Positions 44,523 through 54,336 of a stretch of DNA of 64,000 nt are shown here, one piece after another. The notes under the pieces are model-generated. The model did not search any database. It had not been told where the DNA came from and saw only the letters and a list, made by a program, of their open reading frames with translations. The stretch is taken from assembly GCA_002929055.1 (NCBI GenBank), contig PERY01000011.1, positions 19,491 to 83,490 of the forward strand, given 5' to 3'. Source of the DNA: Methylocystis sp. (GTDB lineage Bacteria > Pseudomonadota > Alphaproteobacteria > Rhizobiales > Beijerinckiaceae). Made by a program: the position numbers and the translations under genes. Every line of letters begins with the position of its first letter. The first letter of the stretch is position 1.

Positions 44523-45989
44523 ATGAGTGTGGCGCAAGCTGAATCCATCGAAGACATCAAGGCCCGCAACAAGGAACTCATTCAAGAGGTCCTGAAGGTC
44601 TATCCGGAAAAGACGGCCAAGCGTCGCGCCAAGCACCTCGGCACGTTCGAAGACGGCAAGCCCGATTGCGGCGTCAAGTCGAACATCAAATCCATTCCCG
44701 GCGTGATGACCATTCGTGGTTGCGCTTACGCCGGCTCCAAGGGCGTCGTGTGGGGTCCGATCAAGGACATGATCCACATCTCCCACGGCCCCGTCGGCTG
44801 CGGCCAGTATTCCTGGGCCTCGCGCCGCAATTACTATATTGGCACGACCGGCATCGACACTTTCGGCACGATGCAATTCACCTCCGATTTCCAGGAGAAG
44901 GACATCGTGTTCGGCGGCGACAAGAAGCTCGCCAAGATCATGGACGAGATCGAGGTTCTCTTCCCGCTGAACAAGGGCATCACCGTTCAGTCCGAGTGCC
45001 CCATCGGCCTCATCGGCGACGACATCGAGGCCGTCTCCAAGGCGAAGTCCAAGGAGTATGGCGGCAAGACCATCGTTCCGGTCCGCTGTGAAGGTTTCCG
45101 CGGCGTCTCGCAGTCGCTCGGCCACCACATCGCAAATGACGCTGTGCGTGACTGGGTGTTCGACAAGCAGGAAGGCAAGCCGGCCCGCTTCGAACAGACG
45201 GCCTATGACGTCGCGATCATCGGCGACTACAACATTGGCGGGGACGCCTGGTCTTCGCGCATCCTGCTCGAGGAAATGGGCCTGCGCGTCGTGGCGCAGT
45301 GGTCCGGCGACGGCACGATCGCGGAACTCGAGGCGACGCCGAAGGCGAAGCTGAACGTCCTGCATTGCTACCGTTCGATGAACTACATCTCCCGCCACAT
45401 GGAAGAGAAGTATGGAATTCCGTGGTGCGAGTACAACTTCTTTGGTCCCTCCAAGATCGAGGAGTCGCTGCGCAAGATCGCTTCGCACTTCGACGACAAG
45501 ATCAAGGAAGGCGCCGAGCGCGTCATCGCGAAATACCGTCCGCTCATGGACGCCGTCATCGCGAAATACCGTCCGCGTCTCGAGGGCAAGAAGGTGATGC
45601 TCTTCGTCGGCGGCCTGCGTCCGCGCCATGTCATCGGCGCCTACGAAGACCTCGGCATGGAAGTCATCGGCACCGGCTACGAATTTGGCCACAACGACGA
45701 CTATCAGCGCACGACCCACTATGTGAAGGACGGCACGCTGATCTACGACGACGTCACGGGCTACGAGTTCGAGAAGTTCGTCGAAAAGATCCAGCCGGAT
45801 CTCGTCGGCTCGGGCATCAAGGAAAAATACGTCTTCCAGAAGATGGGCGTCCCTTTCCGCCAGATGCACAGCTGGGACTATTCAGGCCCCTACCACGGTT
45901 ATGACGGCTTCGCGATCTTTGCGCGCGACATGGACATGGCGATCAATTCGCCAGTCTGGAAAATGGCCAAGGCGCCCTGGGCGGCCTGA
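44523..45989 (+). CDS. nifD: Nitrogenase MoFe protein alpha chain NifD
   Basis: 488 residues. Conserved blocks include [20 protein letters not shown] and [20 protein letters not shown] (P-cluster Cys), [37 protein letters not shown] (FeMo-co ligand Cys), [19 protein letters not shown] and the C-terminal [20 protein letters not shown] with the homocitrate/FeMo-co His. A 22-bp exact direct repeat encodes VIAKYRP twice near residues 340-355. With NifK it forms the catalytic heterotetramer. Confidence 0.99.
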   Translation: MSVAQAESIEDIKARNKELIQEVLKVYPEKTAKRRAKHLGTFEDGKPDCGVKSNIKSIPGVMTIRGCAYAGSKGVVWGPIKDMIHISHGPVGCGQYSWASRRNYYIGTTGIDTFGTMQFTSDFQEKDIVFGGDKKLAKIMDEIEVLFPLNKGITVQSECPIGLIGDDIEAVSKAKSKEYGGKTIVPVRCEGFRGVSQSLGHHIANDAVRDWVFDKQEGKPARFEQTAYDVAIIGDYNIGGDAWSSRILLEEMGLRVVAQWSGDGTIAELEATPKAKLNVLHCYRSMNYISRHMEEKYGIPWCEYNFFGPSKIEESLRKIASHFDDKIKEGAERVIAKYRPLMDAVIAKYRPRLEGKKVMLFVGGLRPRHVIGAYEDLGMEVIGTGYEFGHNDDYQRTTHYVKDGTLIYDDVTGYEFEKFVEKIQPDLVGSGIKEKYVFQKMGVPFRQMHSWDYSGPYHGYDGFAIFARDMDMAINSPVWKMAKAPWAA

Positions 45990-46003
45990 TCCCGCAACAA
46001 CAG

Positions 46004-46031
46004 GGTCTCGCCTCCTCCCCGAGGCGAGACC
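46004..46031 (+). other. nifD-nifK intercistronic stem-loop
   Basis: GGTCTCGCCTC (46004-46014) pairs perfectly with GAGGCGAGACC (46021-46031), loop CTCCCC. No U-run follows; likely an mRNA stability element. Confidence 0.8.
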
Positions 46032-46057
46032 GGCTAGCGGAAACGAGAGGAACTCCT

Positions 46058-47617
46058 ATGCCACAGAATGCTGACAACGTTCTCGACCACCTGAATCTGT
46101 TCCGCCAGCCGGAATACAAGGAAATGTTCGAGAACAAGAAGAAGAACTTCGAGAATCCCATCGCGGACGACAAACTGGAAGCCGCCCGCGAATGGACGAA
46201 AACGGAAGAATACAAGGAAAAGAACTTTGCCCGCGAAGCTCTGACCGTCAACCCGGCCAAGGCCTGCCAACCGCTTGGCGCGGTCTTCGCGGCGGTCGGC
46301 TTCGAGAGCACGATCCCCTTCGTGCATGGCTCGCAAGGCTGCGTCGCCTATTATCGTTCGCACTTCTCGCGTCACTTCAAGGAGCCGACGTCCTGCGTCT
46401 CATCCTCCATGACCGAAGACGCGGCTGTGTTCGGCGGCCTCAACAATATGATCGACGGCCTCGCCAATACGTACAATATGTACAAGCCGAAGATGATCGC
46501 CGTCTCCACGACCTGCATGGCGGAAGTCATCGGCGACGATCTCAACGCCTTCATCAAGACCTCTAAGGAAAAGGGCTCGGTTCCGGCGGAATTCGACGTT
46601 CCCTTCGCGCACACCCCGGCCTTCGTCGGCAGCCACATCACCGGCTACGACAATGTCATCAAGGGCGTGCTGGAGCACTTTTGGGATGGCAAAGCCGGCA
46701 CGGCGCCAAAGCTGGAGCGCACCCCCAATGAAAAGATCAACTTCCTCGGCGGCTTCGACGGCTACACTGTCGGAAACCTGCGCGAAGTGAAGCGCATCTT
46801 CGAGTCGATGGGCGTGGAATACACCATCATCGGCGACAACAGCGATGTATGGGACACGCCGACCGACGGCGAATTCCGCATGTATGACGGCGGCACCAAG
46901 CTTGAAGACGTGGCCGAGGCGCTCAACGCCAAGGCGACCATTTCGATGCAGGAATTCTGCACCGAGAAGACGCTGCCCTATATCGCGACGAAGGGTCAGG
47001 AAGTCGTCGCGCTCAATCATCCGGTCGGCATTGCGGCGACCGACAGGTTCCTGATGGAAATCTCCCGCATCACCGGCAAGCCGATCTCCGCCGAGCTCAC
47101 AAAGGAGCGCGGTCGCCTTGTCGATGCGATCGCAGACTCTTCGGCGCATATCCACGGCAAGAAGTTCGCGATCTACGGCGATCCGGACCTCTGCTATGGC
47201 CTCGCCGCCTTCCTGCTGGAACTGGGCGCCGAGCCGGTCCATATCCTCGCGACCAACGGCGGCAAGGCCTGGGCGGAGAAGGTGCAGAAGCTGCTCGACT
47301 CCTCGCCCTTCGGGACGAACTGCCACGTCTATGCGGGCAAGGATCTTTGGCACATGCGCTCGCTGCTCTTCACGGAGCCGGTCGATTATCTCATCGGCAA
47401 CACCTATGGGAAGTATCTCGACCGCGATACGGGCACGCCGCTCATCCGCATCGGCTTCCCGATCTTCGATCGTCACCACAAGCACCGCTATCCCGTGTGG
47501 GGCTACCAGGGCTCGATGAACGTCCTGGTCTGGATTCTCGACGCAATCTTCGAGGACATCGACCGCAACACCAATGTTGTGGCGAAGTCCGACTATTCCT
47601 TCGACATTATTCGCTAA
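46058..47617 (+). CDS. nifK: Nitrogenase MoFe protein beta chain NifK
   Basis: 519 residues with GAGAGGA upstream. The N-terminal extension [20 protein letters not shown] is typical; P-cluster ligands lie in [40 protein letters not shown] and [17 protein letters not shown], and [20 protein letters not shown] plus [20 protein letters not shown] close the fold. All conserved cysteines seen in family members appear present. Confidence 0.99.
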   Translation: MPQNADNVLDHLNLFRQPEYKEMFENKKKNFENPIADDKLEAAREWTKTEEYKEKNFAREALTVNPAKACQPLGAVFAAVGFESTIPFVHGSQGCVAYYRSHFSRHFKEPTSCVSSSMTEDAAVFGGLNNMIDGLANTYNMYKPKMIAVSTTCMAEVIGDDLNAFIKTSKEKGSVPAEFDVPFAHTPAFVGSHITGYDNVIKGVLEHFWDGKAGTAPKLERTPNEKINFLGGFDGYTVGNLREVKRIFESMGVEYTIIGDNSDVWDTPTDGEFRMYDGGTKLEDVAEALNAKATISMQEFCTEKTLPYIATKGQEVVALNHPVGIAATDRFLMEISRITGKPISAELTKERGRLVDAIADSSAHIHGKKFAIYGDPDLCYGLAAFLLELGAEPVHILATNGGKAWAEKVQKLLDSSPFGTNCHVYAGKDLWHMRSLLFTEPVDYLIGNTYGKYLDRDTGTPLIRIGFPIFDRHHKHRYPVWGYQGSMNVLVWILDAIFEDIDRNTNVVAKSDYSFDIIR

Positions 47618-47627
47618 CCGCGACGAT

Positions 47628-47652
47628 CCGCCGGGCCCTGCTGGCCCGGCGG
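47628..47652 (+). other. nifK-nifE intercistronic stem-loop
   Basis: CCGCCGGGCC (47628-47637) and GGCCCGGCGG (47643-47652) form a perfect 10-bp GC-only stem with a 5-nt loop, without a U-run. It may lower expression of nifEN relative to nifHDK by processing or partial termination. Confidence 0.8.
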
Positions 47653-47693
47653 ATGCATATCACGCCCTGTGAGGTCAGCACCCGGAGGAATCG

Positions 47694-49361
47694 ATGTCGA
47701 CGTTGTCGGAAAAGGTACAAGACGTCTTCAACGAGCCGGGATGCGACAAGAACACGGGCAAGTCGGAAAAAGAACGCAAGAAGGGCTGCACCAAGCAACT
47801 CGCGCCCGGCGCCGCAGCCGGCGGCTGCGCTTTCGACGGCGCCAAGATCGCACTGCAACCCATTACCGACGTCGCCCATCTGGTCCACGGCCCGATCGCT
47901 TGCGAAGGGAATAGCTGGGACAATCGCGGCGCCAAGACCTCCGGCTCCTCACTTTACCGAACGGGTTTCACGACCGACATCAGCGAGAATGACGTCGTCT
48001 TCGGCGGCGAGAAGCGGCTCTTTCGGTCGATCAAGGAAATCATCGACAAATATGATCCCCCCGCCGTCTTCGTCTATCAGACCTGCGTTCCGGCGATGAC
48101 GGGCGACGACATCGAGGCCGTCTGCAAGGCCGCCGCGGCGAAGTTCAACAAGCCGGTCATTCCGGTCATTTCCCCCGGCTTCGTGGGTCCGAAAAATCTC
48201 GGCAACAAGCTCGCCGGCGAAGCCATCCTCGACCACGTAATCGGCACGCAGGAGCCGGAGTTCACGACTCCCTACGACATCAACATCATCGGTGAATACA
48301 ATCTCGCGGGCGAATTGTGGCAGGTGAAGCCGCTGCTCGACGAGCTCGGCATCCGCATCCTCGCCTGCATCTCGGGCGATGCAAAATATCACGAAGTCGC
48401 GTCCTCACATCGCGCTCGCGCGGCGATGATGGTCTGCTCCAAGGCGATGATCAATGTCGCCCGCAAGATGGAGGAGCGCTACGAAATCCCCTTCTTCGAG
48501 GGCTCTTTCTACGGGATCGGAGATATGAGCGACAGCTTGCGCGAGATTGCGCGGCTGCTCATCGAACGCGGCGCGGCGCCGGAGCTGATGGAACGCACTG
48601 AGGCGGTCATCGGGCGCGAGGAAGCCAGGGCCTGGGCGCGCATTGCGCCCTATAGGAAGCGTCTCATCGGCAAGCGCGTTCTGCTCATCACCGGCGGCGT
48701 GAAGAGCTGGTCCGTCGTCGCGGCGCTGCAGGAGGCGGGGCTGGAGATCGCCGGCACCAGCGTCAAGAAGTCGACCAAGGAAGACAAGGAAAAGATCAAG
48801 GAGCTGATGGGCCAGGACGCCCATATGATCGACGACATGACGCCGCGCGAAATGTACAAGATGCTTAAGGAGGCGCGCGCCGACATCATGCTCTCTGGCG
48901 GGCGTTCGCAGTTCATCGCGCTCAAGGCGAAAATGCCCTGGCTGGACATCAACCAGGAGCGCCACCACGCCTATGCCGGTTATGAAGGCATGGTCGAACT
49001 CGTCCACGAGATCGACAAGGCGCTCCATAATCCGGTTTGGGAGCAGGTGCGCCGCGCCGCGCCCTGGGAGGAAAAGAGCTGGGAGGAGCGCGCGGCGGAA
49101 GCGATTGCGACGGAAGCTGCGGCGCTGGCCGCCGATCCCGTCGCTGCTGAAGCTTCGCGACGAGACAAGCAGGTCTGCGCCTGCAACCTCATTTCCGTCG
49201 GCGCCATCGAGGACGCTATTCGCGACGGGGCCGACAATGTCGCCGCTGTCGGGAAAGCGACAGCGGCGGGCGCCGGCTGCGGGGGCTGTCAGGAACGCAT
49301 CGCCGCGATCATCGAGGCGGCTTCCGCAACGCGCGCGGTCGCCGCGCCGCAAGCGGCGTGA
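47694..49361 (+). CDS. nifE: NifE, FeMo-co scaffold subunit, with C-terminal BFD-like [2Fe-2S] domain
   Basis: 555 residues; GGAGG precedes the ATG at 47694. The NifD-like core shows GAAAGGCAFDGAKIALQPIT, DVAHLVHGPIACEGNSWDNR, YQTCVPAMTGDDIEAVCKAA and LSGGRSQFIALKAKMPWLDI. After ~490 residues comes an extra domain: VCACNLISVGAIEDAIRDGA and TAAGAGCGGCQERIAAII. Its Cys495, Cys497, Cys529 and Cys532 (C-x-C ... C-x2-C) match BFD-like [2Fe-2S] domains such as the middle domain of NifU. Classical NifE (~475 residues) lacks it. With NifN it receives NifB-co and matures it to FeMo-co. Confidence 0.97.
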   Translation: MSTLSEKVQDVFNEPGCDKNTGKSEKERKKGCTKQLAPGAAAGGCAFDGAKIALQPITDVAHLVHGPIACEGNSWDNRGAKTSGSSLYRTGFTTDISENDVVFGGEKRLFRSIKEIIDKYDPPAVFVYQTCVPAMTGDDIEAVCKAAAAKFNKPVIPVISPGFVGPKNLGNKLAGEAILDHVIGTQEPEFTTPYDINIIGEYNLAGELWQVKPLLDELGIRILACISGDAKYHEVASSHRARAAMMVCSKAMINVARKMEERYEIPFFEGSFYGIGDMSDSLREIARLLIERGAAPELMERTEAVIGREEARAWARIAPYRKRLIGKRVLLITGGVKSWSVVAALQEAGLEIAGTSVKKSTKEDKEKIKELMGQDAHMIDDMTPREMYKMLKEARADIMLSGGRSQFIALKAKMPWLDINQERHHAYAGYEGMVELVHEIDKALHNPVWEQVRRAAPWEEKSWEERAAEAIATEAAALAADPVAAEASRRDKQVCACNLISVGAIEDAIRDGADNVAAVGKATAAGAGCGGCQERIAAIIEAASATRAVAAPQAA

Positions 49362-49369
49362 GGCAGATC

Positions 49370-50752
49370 ATGGCGCGCGTCATCAACTCCAGGAAGGCCT
49401 GCACGGTCAATCCGCTCAAGATGAGCCAGCCCATCGGCGGCGCGCTCGCCTTCATGGGCGTCTCCGGCTGCATGCCGGTTCTGCACGGATCGCAGGGCTG
49501 CACCTCCTTCGGCCTGGTGCTGTTCGTGCGCCATTTCCGCGAGGCGATCCCGCTTCAGACAACCGCGATGAATGAGGTGGCGACCATTCTCGGCGGGCTT
49601 GAGAATATCGAGCAGGCCATTCTCAATATTGTGAAGCGCGCCAATCCGCAGCTCATCGGCATCTGTTCGACCGGCGTGACCGAAACCAAGGGCGACGACG
49701 TCGAGGGCTATCTGCAACTCGTGCGCAAGCGTCACCCGGAGCTAGACGATCTGGGCATCGTCTATGTCTCGACGCCCGACTTCAAGGACGCCTTCCAGGA
49801 TGGCTTCGCCAGAACCGTGACGAAGCTCATTCAGACTTTCGTCCCGGAAGACATTCCCTCGCGCCGCGCCCCGCAGCGGGTCAATGTTCTCGCCGGCTGC
49901 CATCTCACGCCGGGCGACATCGACGAATTGCGCGACGTCATCGAGGGCTTCGGACTGGAGCCGACGTTCCTGCCCGATCTGTCAGGTTCGCTCGACGGCC
50001 ATATTCCGGAGGACTTCACGCCGACGACGCTCGGCGGCGTCACCAAGCAAGACATCGCGGCCATGGGCGGCGCCGCCTGGACGATCGCTATCGGGGAACA
50101 GATGCGCGGCGCCGCGAAGACGCTTGAGGCGCGCGCCGGCGTTCCCTTTGAGCTTTTTGATAGGCTGACAGGCCTTCAGCCCAACGACGACTTCGTCGGT
50201 TTTCTGGCACGCATCAACGGGCGCCCGGTTCCTCTAAAATTCCGTCGGCAGCGCGGCCAGCTCGTCGACGCCATGCTCGACGGCCACTTCCATTTCGGCG
50301 GCAAACGCATCGCCATCGGCGCCGAGCCGGACCTGCTGTTCGGAATCAGCCAGTGGTTGACGGAAATGGGCGCCGAGGTCGCCGCCGCCGTCACCACGAC
50401 CGCCTCGCCCTTGCTGGAGAAGGTGATGACCGAGGAGGTCGTCGTCGGCGATCTCGAGGATTTGGAGACCCGCGCCGCGGGCTGTGATCTTATCATCACC
50501 CATTCCCACGGCCGGCAGGCGTCGGAACGTCTCGGCGTCCAGCTTTACCGGATGGGCTTGCCGATGTTCGACCGCCTCGGCGCGGCGCATGAGACGAGCA
50601 TCGGCTACCGCGGCACGCGCGATCTCATCTTCAAGATCGGCAATTTGTTCATCGCACAGACACATGAGCCAACGCCGGACACGTGGCGCGGCGAAAGCGC
50701 CGCTCCTGGTACGCCGCTTGCGTCGGACCCGGACATTCCGCCCGCGCACTGA
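49370..50752 (+). CDS. nifN: NifN, FeMo-co scaffold subunit
   Basis: 460 residues from the ATG at 49370 with GAGG 6 nt upstream; a GTG at 49358 inside the nifE stop is the less likely start. NifN/NifK-like blocks: INSRKACTVNPLKMSQPIGG, SGCMPVLHGSQGCTSFGLVL, TGVTETKGDDVEGYLQLVRK and LAGCHLTPGDIDELRDVIEG. It forms the NifE2N2 scaffold with NifE and ends 15 bp before nifX. Confidence 0.97.
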   Translation: MARVINSRKACTVNPLKMSQPIGGALAFMGVSGCMPVLHGSQGCTSFGLVLFVRHFREAIPLQTTAMNEVATILGGLENIEQAILNIVKRANPQLIGICSTGVTETKGDDVEGYLQLVRKRHPELDDLGIVYVSTPDFKDAFQDGFARTVTKLIQTFVPEDIPSRRAPQRVNVLAGCHLTPGDIDELRDVIEGFGLEPTFLPDLSGSLDGHIPEDFTPTTLGGVTKQDIAAMGGAAWTIAIGEQMRGAAKTLEARAGVPFELFDRLTGLQPNDDFVGFLARINGRPVPLKFRRQRGQLVDAMLDGHFHFGGKRIAIGAEPDLLFGISQWLTEMGAEVAAAVTTTASPLLEKVMTEEVVVGDLEDLETRAAGCDLIITHSHGRQASERLGVQLYRMGLPMFDRLGAAHETSIGYRGTRDLIFKIGNLFIAQTHEPTPDTWRGESAAPGTPLASDPDIPPAH

Positions 50753-50767
50753 CAAGAAGGAGGCGTC

Positions 50768-51178
50768 ATGAAAGTCGCATTCGCCACTCAGGATCTCGAA
50801 AGGGTCGACGCCCACTTTGGCTGGGCGAAGAATATCGCCATCTACGACCTCACGCCGGAATCCTACAGTTTCATCGAGGCGGTGCAGTTCTCAGGCGATC
50901 TTCAGGAAGACGGCAATGAGGACAAGCTGCAGCCCAAGCTCGAAGCTCTGAAGGACTGCGCGATCCTTTATGTCGCGGCGATCGGCGGCTCGGGCGCGGC
51001 GCGCGTCGTCGCCCAGAACATCCATCCGATGAAAGTGCCGCAGCCGGAGAAAATCACTGACCTCCTCGAGAAATTGCAGGTGGTTTTGAAAGGGGCGCCG
51101 CCGCCTTGGCTGCGCAAGATCATGTCGAAGAACGGCGAGCGCACCTTCGACTTCGAGGAGGAGACCGAAAATGTCTGA
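50768..51178 (+). CDS. nifX: NifX, FeMo-co precursor carrier
   Basis: 136 residues, AAGGAGG just upstream. The fold is that of the dinitrogenase iron-molybdenum cofactor-binding family: [40 protein letters not shown] and [20 protein letters not shown]. It binds NifB-co and the VK-cluster in transit to or from NifEN. The last codons overlap the next gene by 8 bp. Confidence 0.95.
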   Translation: MKVAFATQDLERVDAHFGWAKNIAIYDLTPESYSFIEAVQFSGDLQEDGNEDKLQPKLEALKDCAILYVAAIGGSGAARVVAQNIHPMKVPQPEKITDLLEKLQVVLKGAPPPWLRKIMSKNGERTFDFEEETENV

Positions 51179-51638
51179 AGCAGCCGTCGAACTGGAGCAA
51201 AGGCCGGAAGACAGTCTCTTCATTAAAGAGCTGATCAAGGTCTGGCGCGCCCAGGACACTCATGGCACCTGGGAGAGAAAGAGCGACGTCAGCCTGCTCG
51301 ATCCCTACATCGTGACCAAGGAGCAGCGCCGCGAAATGCCGATTATCGGCGATCCCGACCCGGAGATTCTCTGGCGTCTGGAGCTCTTCTATAACGCGAT
51401 CGGCCTCGCCATCGAGAAACGCACCGGCTGCATGGTCTCGCCGATGATGAAGATGAGTCACGAGGGCTTCGGCCGCATGATTCTGACGACTGGTCGGCTC
51501 ATCGTCATCAACAAGCATCTGCGCGACGTGCATCGCTTCGGCTTCGAGTCGCTCGAGAAGCTCGCCAGGGAAGGCGAGAAATTCGTCGGCGCCGGCGTCG
51601 AGATGATCGAGAAATTCCCCGAAGTGGCCCGTTATTGA
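51171..51638 (+). CDS. NifX-associated nitrogen fixation protein (DUF269 family)
   Basis: 155 residues starting inside the nifX 3' end. DUF269 features: [60 protein letters not shown] and [20 protein letters not shown]. This family always travels with nifX in nif clusters; its biochemical role is unsettled. Confidence 0.93.
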   Translation: MSEAAVELEQRPEDSLFIKELIKVWRAQDTHGTWERKSDVSLLDPYIVTKEQRREMPIIGDPDPEILWRLELFYNAIGLAIEKRTGCMVSPMMKMSHEGFGRMILTTGRLIVINKHLRDVHRFGFESLEKLAREGEKFVGAGVEMIEKFPEVARY

Positions 51639-51650
51639 TGGAGGCGCGAG

Positions 51651-51851
51651 ATGAGCGGCGTCGATGAACTGAAGGCCGAGATCAAGAAGCTTTCGGCCAG
51701 GGCGATGAACATGAAGATGAACCTGCACGACCTCTCCGAGGAGCTGCCGGTGAACTGGACGACGATTCTCACCGTCGCGCAGGAGACATATGACGCCTAT
51801 GCGGCGCTCGAGGCGGCGCGCAAGAAGCTCAAAGAGCTGGAGGCGGCGTGA
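51651..51851 (+). CDS. CCE_0567-family (DUF683) small helical nif protein
   Basis: 66 residues, GGAGG before the ATG. The chain is two long helices (DELKAEIKKLSARAMNMKMN, LHDLSEELPVNWTTILTVAQ, ETYDAYAALEAARKKLKELE), matching the small CCE_0567 proteins that form helical bundles and bind metal. It ends in TGATG overlap with fdxB. Confidence 0.92.
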   Translation: MSGVDELKAEIKKLSARAMNMKMNLHDLSEELPVNWTTILTVAQETYDAYAALEAARKKLKELEAA

Positions 51852-52168
51852 TGAGCGAGTTCAAGACGCGAGACGGCTCGCCCTATACGCCGCTCTATCT
51901 CACGGACATCGACGCCCAGACCTGCATCGGCTGCGGTCGTTGCTTCAAGGTCTGTCCGCAGAACGTCATGGCCCTCTATGGCGTCGATGACGAGGGACAA
52001 GTCCTCGGCATCGTCACCGACGACGACGACGACGATTTCGACGGCGATCTCAACCGCAAGATCATGAAGGTCGAGCACGCCGGGGCCTGCATCGGCTGCA
52101 ACGCCTGCGCGCGAGTGTGTCCGAAGAATTGCCAGACCCACGTGCCCGCCGACCAGGTTGCGGCGTAA
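51851..52168 (+). CDS. fdxB: Nif-specific ferredoxin III (FdxB type)
   Basis: 105 residues from the ATG at 51851, overlapping the preceding stop by one base. Two [4Fe-4S] motifs, CIGCGRCFKVCPQNV and CIGCNACARVCPKNC, are separated by an acidic spacer (TDDDDDDFDGDL), the hallmark of FdxB. It probably donates electrons in FeMo-co assembly or to nitrogenase. Confidence 0.95.
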   Translation: MSEFKTRDGSPYTPLYLTDIDAQTCIGCGRCFKVCPQNVMALYGVDDEGQVLGIVTDDDDDDFDGDLNRKIMKVEHAGACIGCNACARVCPKNCQTHVPADQVAA

Positions 52169-52174
52169 CGGCGG

Positions 52175-52837
52175 ATGACCATGCTCGCGCCCCCGCAGCA
52201 TCAGGCGTCTGCGCGCACAGACAAGCCTGCCCGGCCGGAAGCCATCTATCGGGCAATCCGCGCCGAGCCGACGGAAATGGCGCTGGGGGAACCCTTTGCG
52301 GCGCATGTCATTGCTTGTATGCTGACCGTCGCGCTCGTCGAGTCTCAGGAGACAGGCGAGCCGATCGCGCTTTCGCTCGGGCTAGATCGTGACGCACTTT
52401 TGGCTTTGACGACCCAGTGGGCGCCGGCGGCGCGCCGTTTCCTTTTCATTGAAGACGAACCCCCGGAAGTTTCCCTCGACGAGGAAGAGGAGCAGCTTCA
52501 CCAGCTCCTTGCCCGCTTCAGCGCCGACACGACGCAGCTTGGCGGCTGGATGGCGTCGATTGTCGCGCGCCGCGCCATGTCGCCTCGCCACCTCTGGCAG
52601 GATCTGGGGCTTCTAGATCGCAGCGAGCTGACGCGCCTCATGGTCGAATGGTTTCCGACGCTGGCCGTCACCAATGTCGACAATATGAAGTGGAAGAAAT
52701 TCTTCTATCGCAAACTCTGCGAACTCGAAGGCTTTTCCCTATGCGCAGCGCCGAGCTGCCGCGAATGCGGAGACTTCGACAATTGCTTCGGCGATGAAGA
52801 CGGCGCGAGCGTTCTGGCTCGCCTCTCCCGCCGCTGA
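52175..52837 (+). CDS. nifQ: NifQ, molybdenum donor for FeMo-co
   Basis: 220 residues from the ATG at 52175 (a second ATG at 52181). The C-terminal ligand motif CAAPSCRECGDFDNC is C-x4-C-x2-C-x5-C, as in Mo-Fe-S-carrying NifQ, and WKKFFYRKLCELEGFSLC leads into it. NifQ delivers Mo to NifEN with NifH. Last gene of the nifHDK...nifQ run; no clear terminator follows. Confidence 0.95.
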   Translation: MTMLAPPQHQASARTDKPARPEAIYRAIRAEPTEMALGEPFAAHVIACMLTVALVESQETGEPIALSLGLDRDALLALTTQWAPAARRFLFIEDEPPEVSLDEEEEQLHQLLARFSADTTQLGGWMASIVARRAMSPRHLWQDLGLLDRSELTRLMVEWFPTLAVTNVDNMKWKKFFYRKLCELEGFSLCAAPSCRECGDFDNCFGDEDGASVLARLSRR

Positions 52838-52877
52838 CTCCCGACCTAGAGCTCCTCCAATCGTCCGAAAAGGCCTT

Positions 52878-52893
52878 TGTCGGTTCTACGACA
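52878..52893. promoter_or_regulatory. NifA box upstream of the iscA-nifUSV operon
   Basis: TGTCGGTTCTACGACA fits TGT-N10-ACA and lies 61 bp upstream of the -24 box that follows. Confidence 0.78.
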
Positions 52894-52953
52894 TTGATGC
52901 TTTGCAGACACGTAGCGCAGGCAGAACCCCCGGATTTACAGTAGTTTTTGCAC

Positions 52954-52968
52954 TGGCACATCGGTTGC
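52954..52968 (+). promoter_or_regulatory. Sigma-54 promoter of the iscA-nifUSV-cysE-nifW-fixABCX operon
   Basis: TGGCACATCGGTTGC is a full match to TGGCAC-N5-TTGC, ~41 bp before the A-type carrier ATG. Confidence 0.92.
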
Positions 52969-53008
52969 TAATCCTGGCTTGAGACATCTCAACCAGGGAG
53001 CTGCCCAG

Positions 53009-53329
53009 ATGATCGAGCTGACGAATAGCGCTGTGACTGCGGTTCGCACGGCGATCGCCGGAGCGGGTCAGGAAGTCGAGGGATTGCGCATCATGGTCGA
53101 GGCCGGCGGCTGCGCGGGCCTGAAATACATGATGGGCCTCGTCAATGAGGCGGACCCCAACGACCATGTGTTCAGCACCGATGGCGTGAAGGTCTTCGTC
53201 GAGGAGGCTTCGCTTTCCTACCTCGAAGGCACGAAGATCGATTTCGTGATCGGCCTGGAGGGCTCTGGTTTCACTTTCGACAATCCGCAAGCCAAATCGA
53301 GCTGCTCGTGCGGAAAATCGTTCGGCTGA
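53009..53329 (+). CDS. A-type iron-sulfur carrier, nif-linked copy 2
   Basis: 106 residues from the ATG at 53009 (GGGAG, 8-nt spacing). HesB-family blocks: [40 protein letters not shown] and [19 protein letters not shown] with the paired Cys. It is first in the operon, directly before nifU, and probably passes [4Fe-4S] clusters made on NifU. Confidence 0.92.
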   Translation: MIELTNSAVTAVRTAIAGAGQEVEGLRIMVEAGGCAGLKYMMGLVNEADPNDHVFSTDGVKVFVEEASLSYLEGTKIDFVIGLEGSGFTFDNPQAKSSCSCGKSFG

Positions 53330-53345
53330 TCGCGAGGAGACGGCG

Positions 53346-54326
53346 ATGTGGGATTATTCTGACAAGGTCAAGGACTACTTCTTCAACCCCAAGAACGCGG
53401 GCGCGCTCGGCGAGGCGAACGCCGTCGGCGAAGTGGGCGCGATCTCCTGCGGCGACGCGCTGAAGCTGATGCTGAAAGTCGACCCGGCGACGGAAGTGAT
53501 CGAGGACGCGCGGTTCCAGACCTTCGGCTGCGGCTCCGCCATCGCCTCCTCCTCCGCGCTCACCGACATGATCATCGGCAAGACGCTGCAGGAAGCGATC
53601 ACCATCACCAACCAGGACATTGCGGATTTCCTCGGCGGCCTGCCACCCGAGAAGATGCACTGTTCTGTAATGGGCTACGAGGCCCTTCAGGCGGCTATCG
53701 CGAATTTCCGGGGCGAAGAATGGCACGATGACCATGAGGAGGGCGCGCTGCTCTGCAAATGCTTCGGCGTCGACGAGGGCATGGTGGAACGCGCAATTCG
53801 TATGAACAAGCTGACGACGATCGAGCAGATCACCGACTACACCAAGGCCGGCGGCGGCTGCCTCACCTGCTTCGACAAGCTCGAAGAAGTGATCGCCAAG
53901 GTCAATGCGGACCTCGTGGCGGAAGGCGTTCTCGCCGCACATGAAGCCTATTCGATCGGCGCGGTTGACGCGGCCGACATCAAGGCCAAGGCCAAAGCCA
54001 AGAAAGAAGCCGAGAAGGAAGCGGCGCCGCCGACCTCTCCGCTGACGCCCGCTTCGCCGCTGCCGCCGCCCTCCGCCGGCATGACGAATCTGAAGAAGAT
54101 GCGCCTCATCGAGGAAGCCATTGAAGAGATCCGTCCGTACCTCAAGAAGGATGGCGGCGACTGCGAACTCATCGACGTCGACGGCTCCAACGTGATGGTC
54201 AGCCTGACGGGCGCCTGCACGGGCTGCCAGATGGCCAGCGTCACCGTCTCCGGCATTCAGGAGCGGCTCATCGCCAAGCTCGGCGTGCCCGTCCGCGTCA
54301 TCCCCGTCAAGGCCCACGCTCACTGA
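53346..54326 (+). CDS. nifU: NifU, Fe-S cluster scaffold
   Basis: 326 residues with the three expected parts. Residues 1-125 are IscU-like ([53 protein letters not shown]; ligand Cys in each). Residues ~135-190 form a BFD-like [2Fe-2S] domain ([34 protein letters not shown]). After a Lys/Glu/Pro linker comes the Nfu domain (~245-325) with [14 protein letters not shown]. It builds [4Fe-4S] clusters for NifH, NifB and others using sulfur from NifS. Confidence 0.98.
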   Translation: MWDYSDKVKDYFFNPKNAGALGEANAVGEVGAISCGDALKLMLKVDPATEVIEDARFQTFGCGSAIASSSALTDMIIGKTLQEAITITNQDIADFLGGLPPEKMHCSVMGYEALQAAIANFRGEEWHDDHEEGALLCKCFGVDEGMVERAIRMNKLTTIEQITDYTKAGGGCLTCFDKLEEVIAKVNADLVAEGVLAAHEAYSIGAVDAADIKAKAKAKKEAEKEAAPPTSPLTPASPLPPPSAGMTNLKKMRLIEEAIEEIRPYLKKDGGDCELIDVDGSNVMVSLTGACTGCQMASVTVSGIQERLIAKLGVPVRVIPVKAHAH

Positions 54327-54336
54327 GGATATGGCC

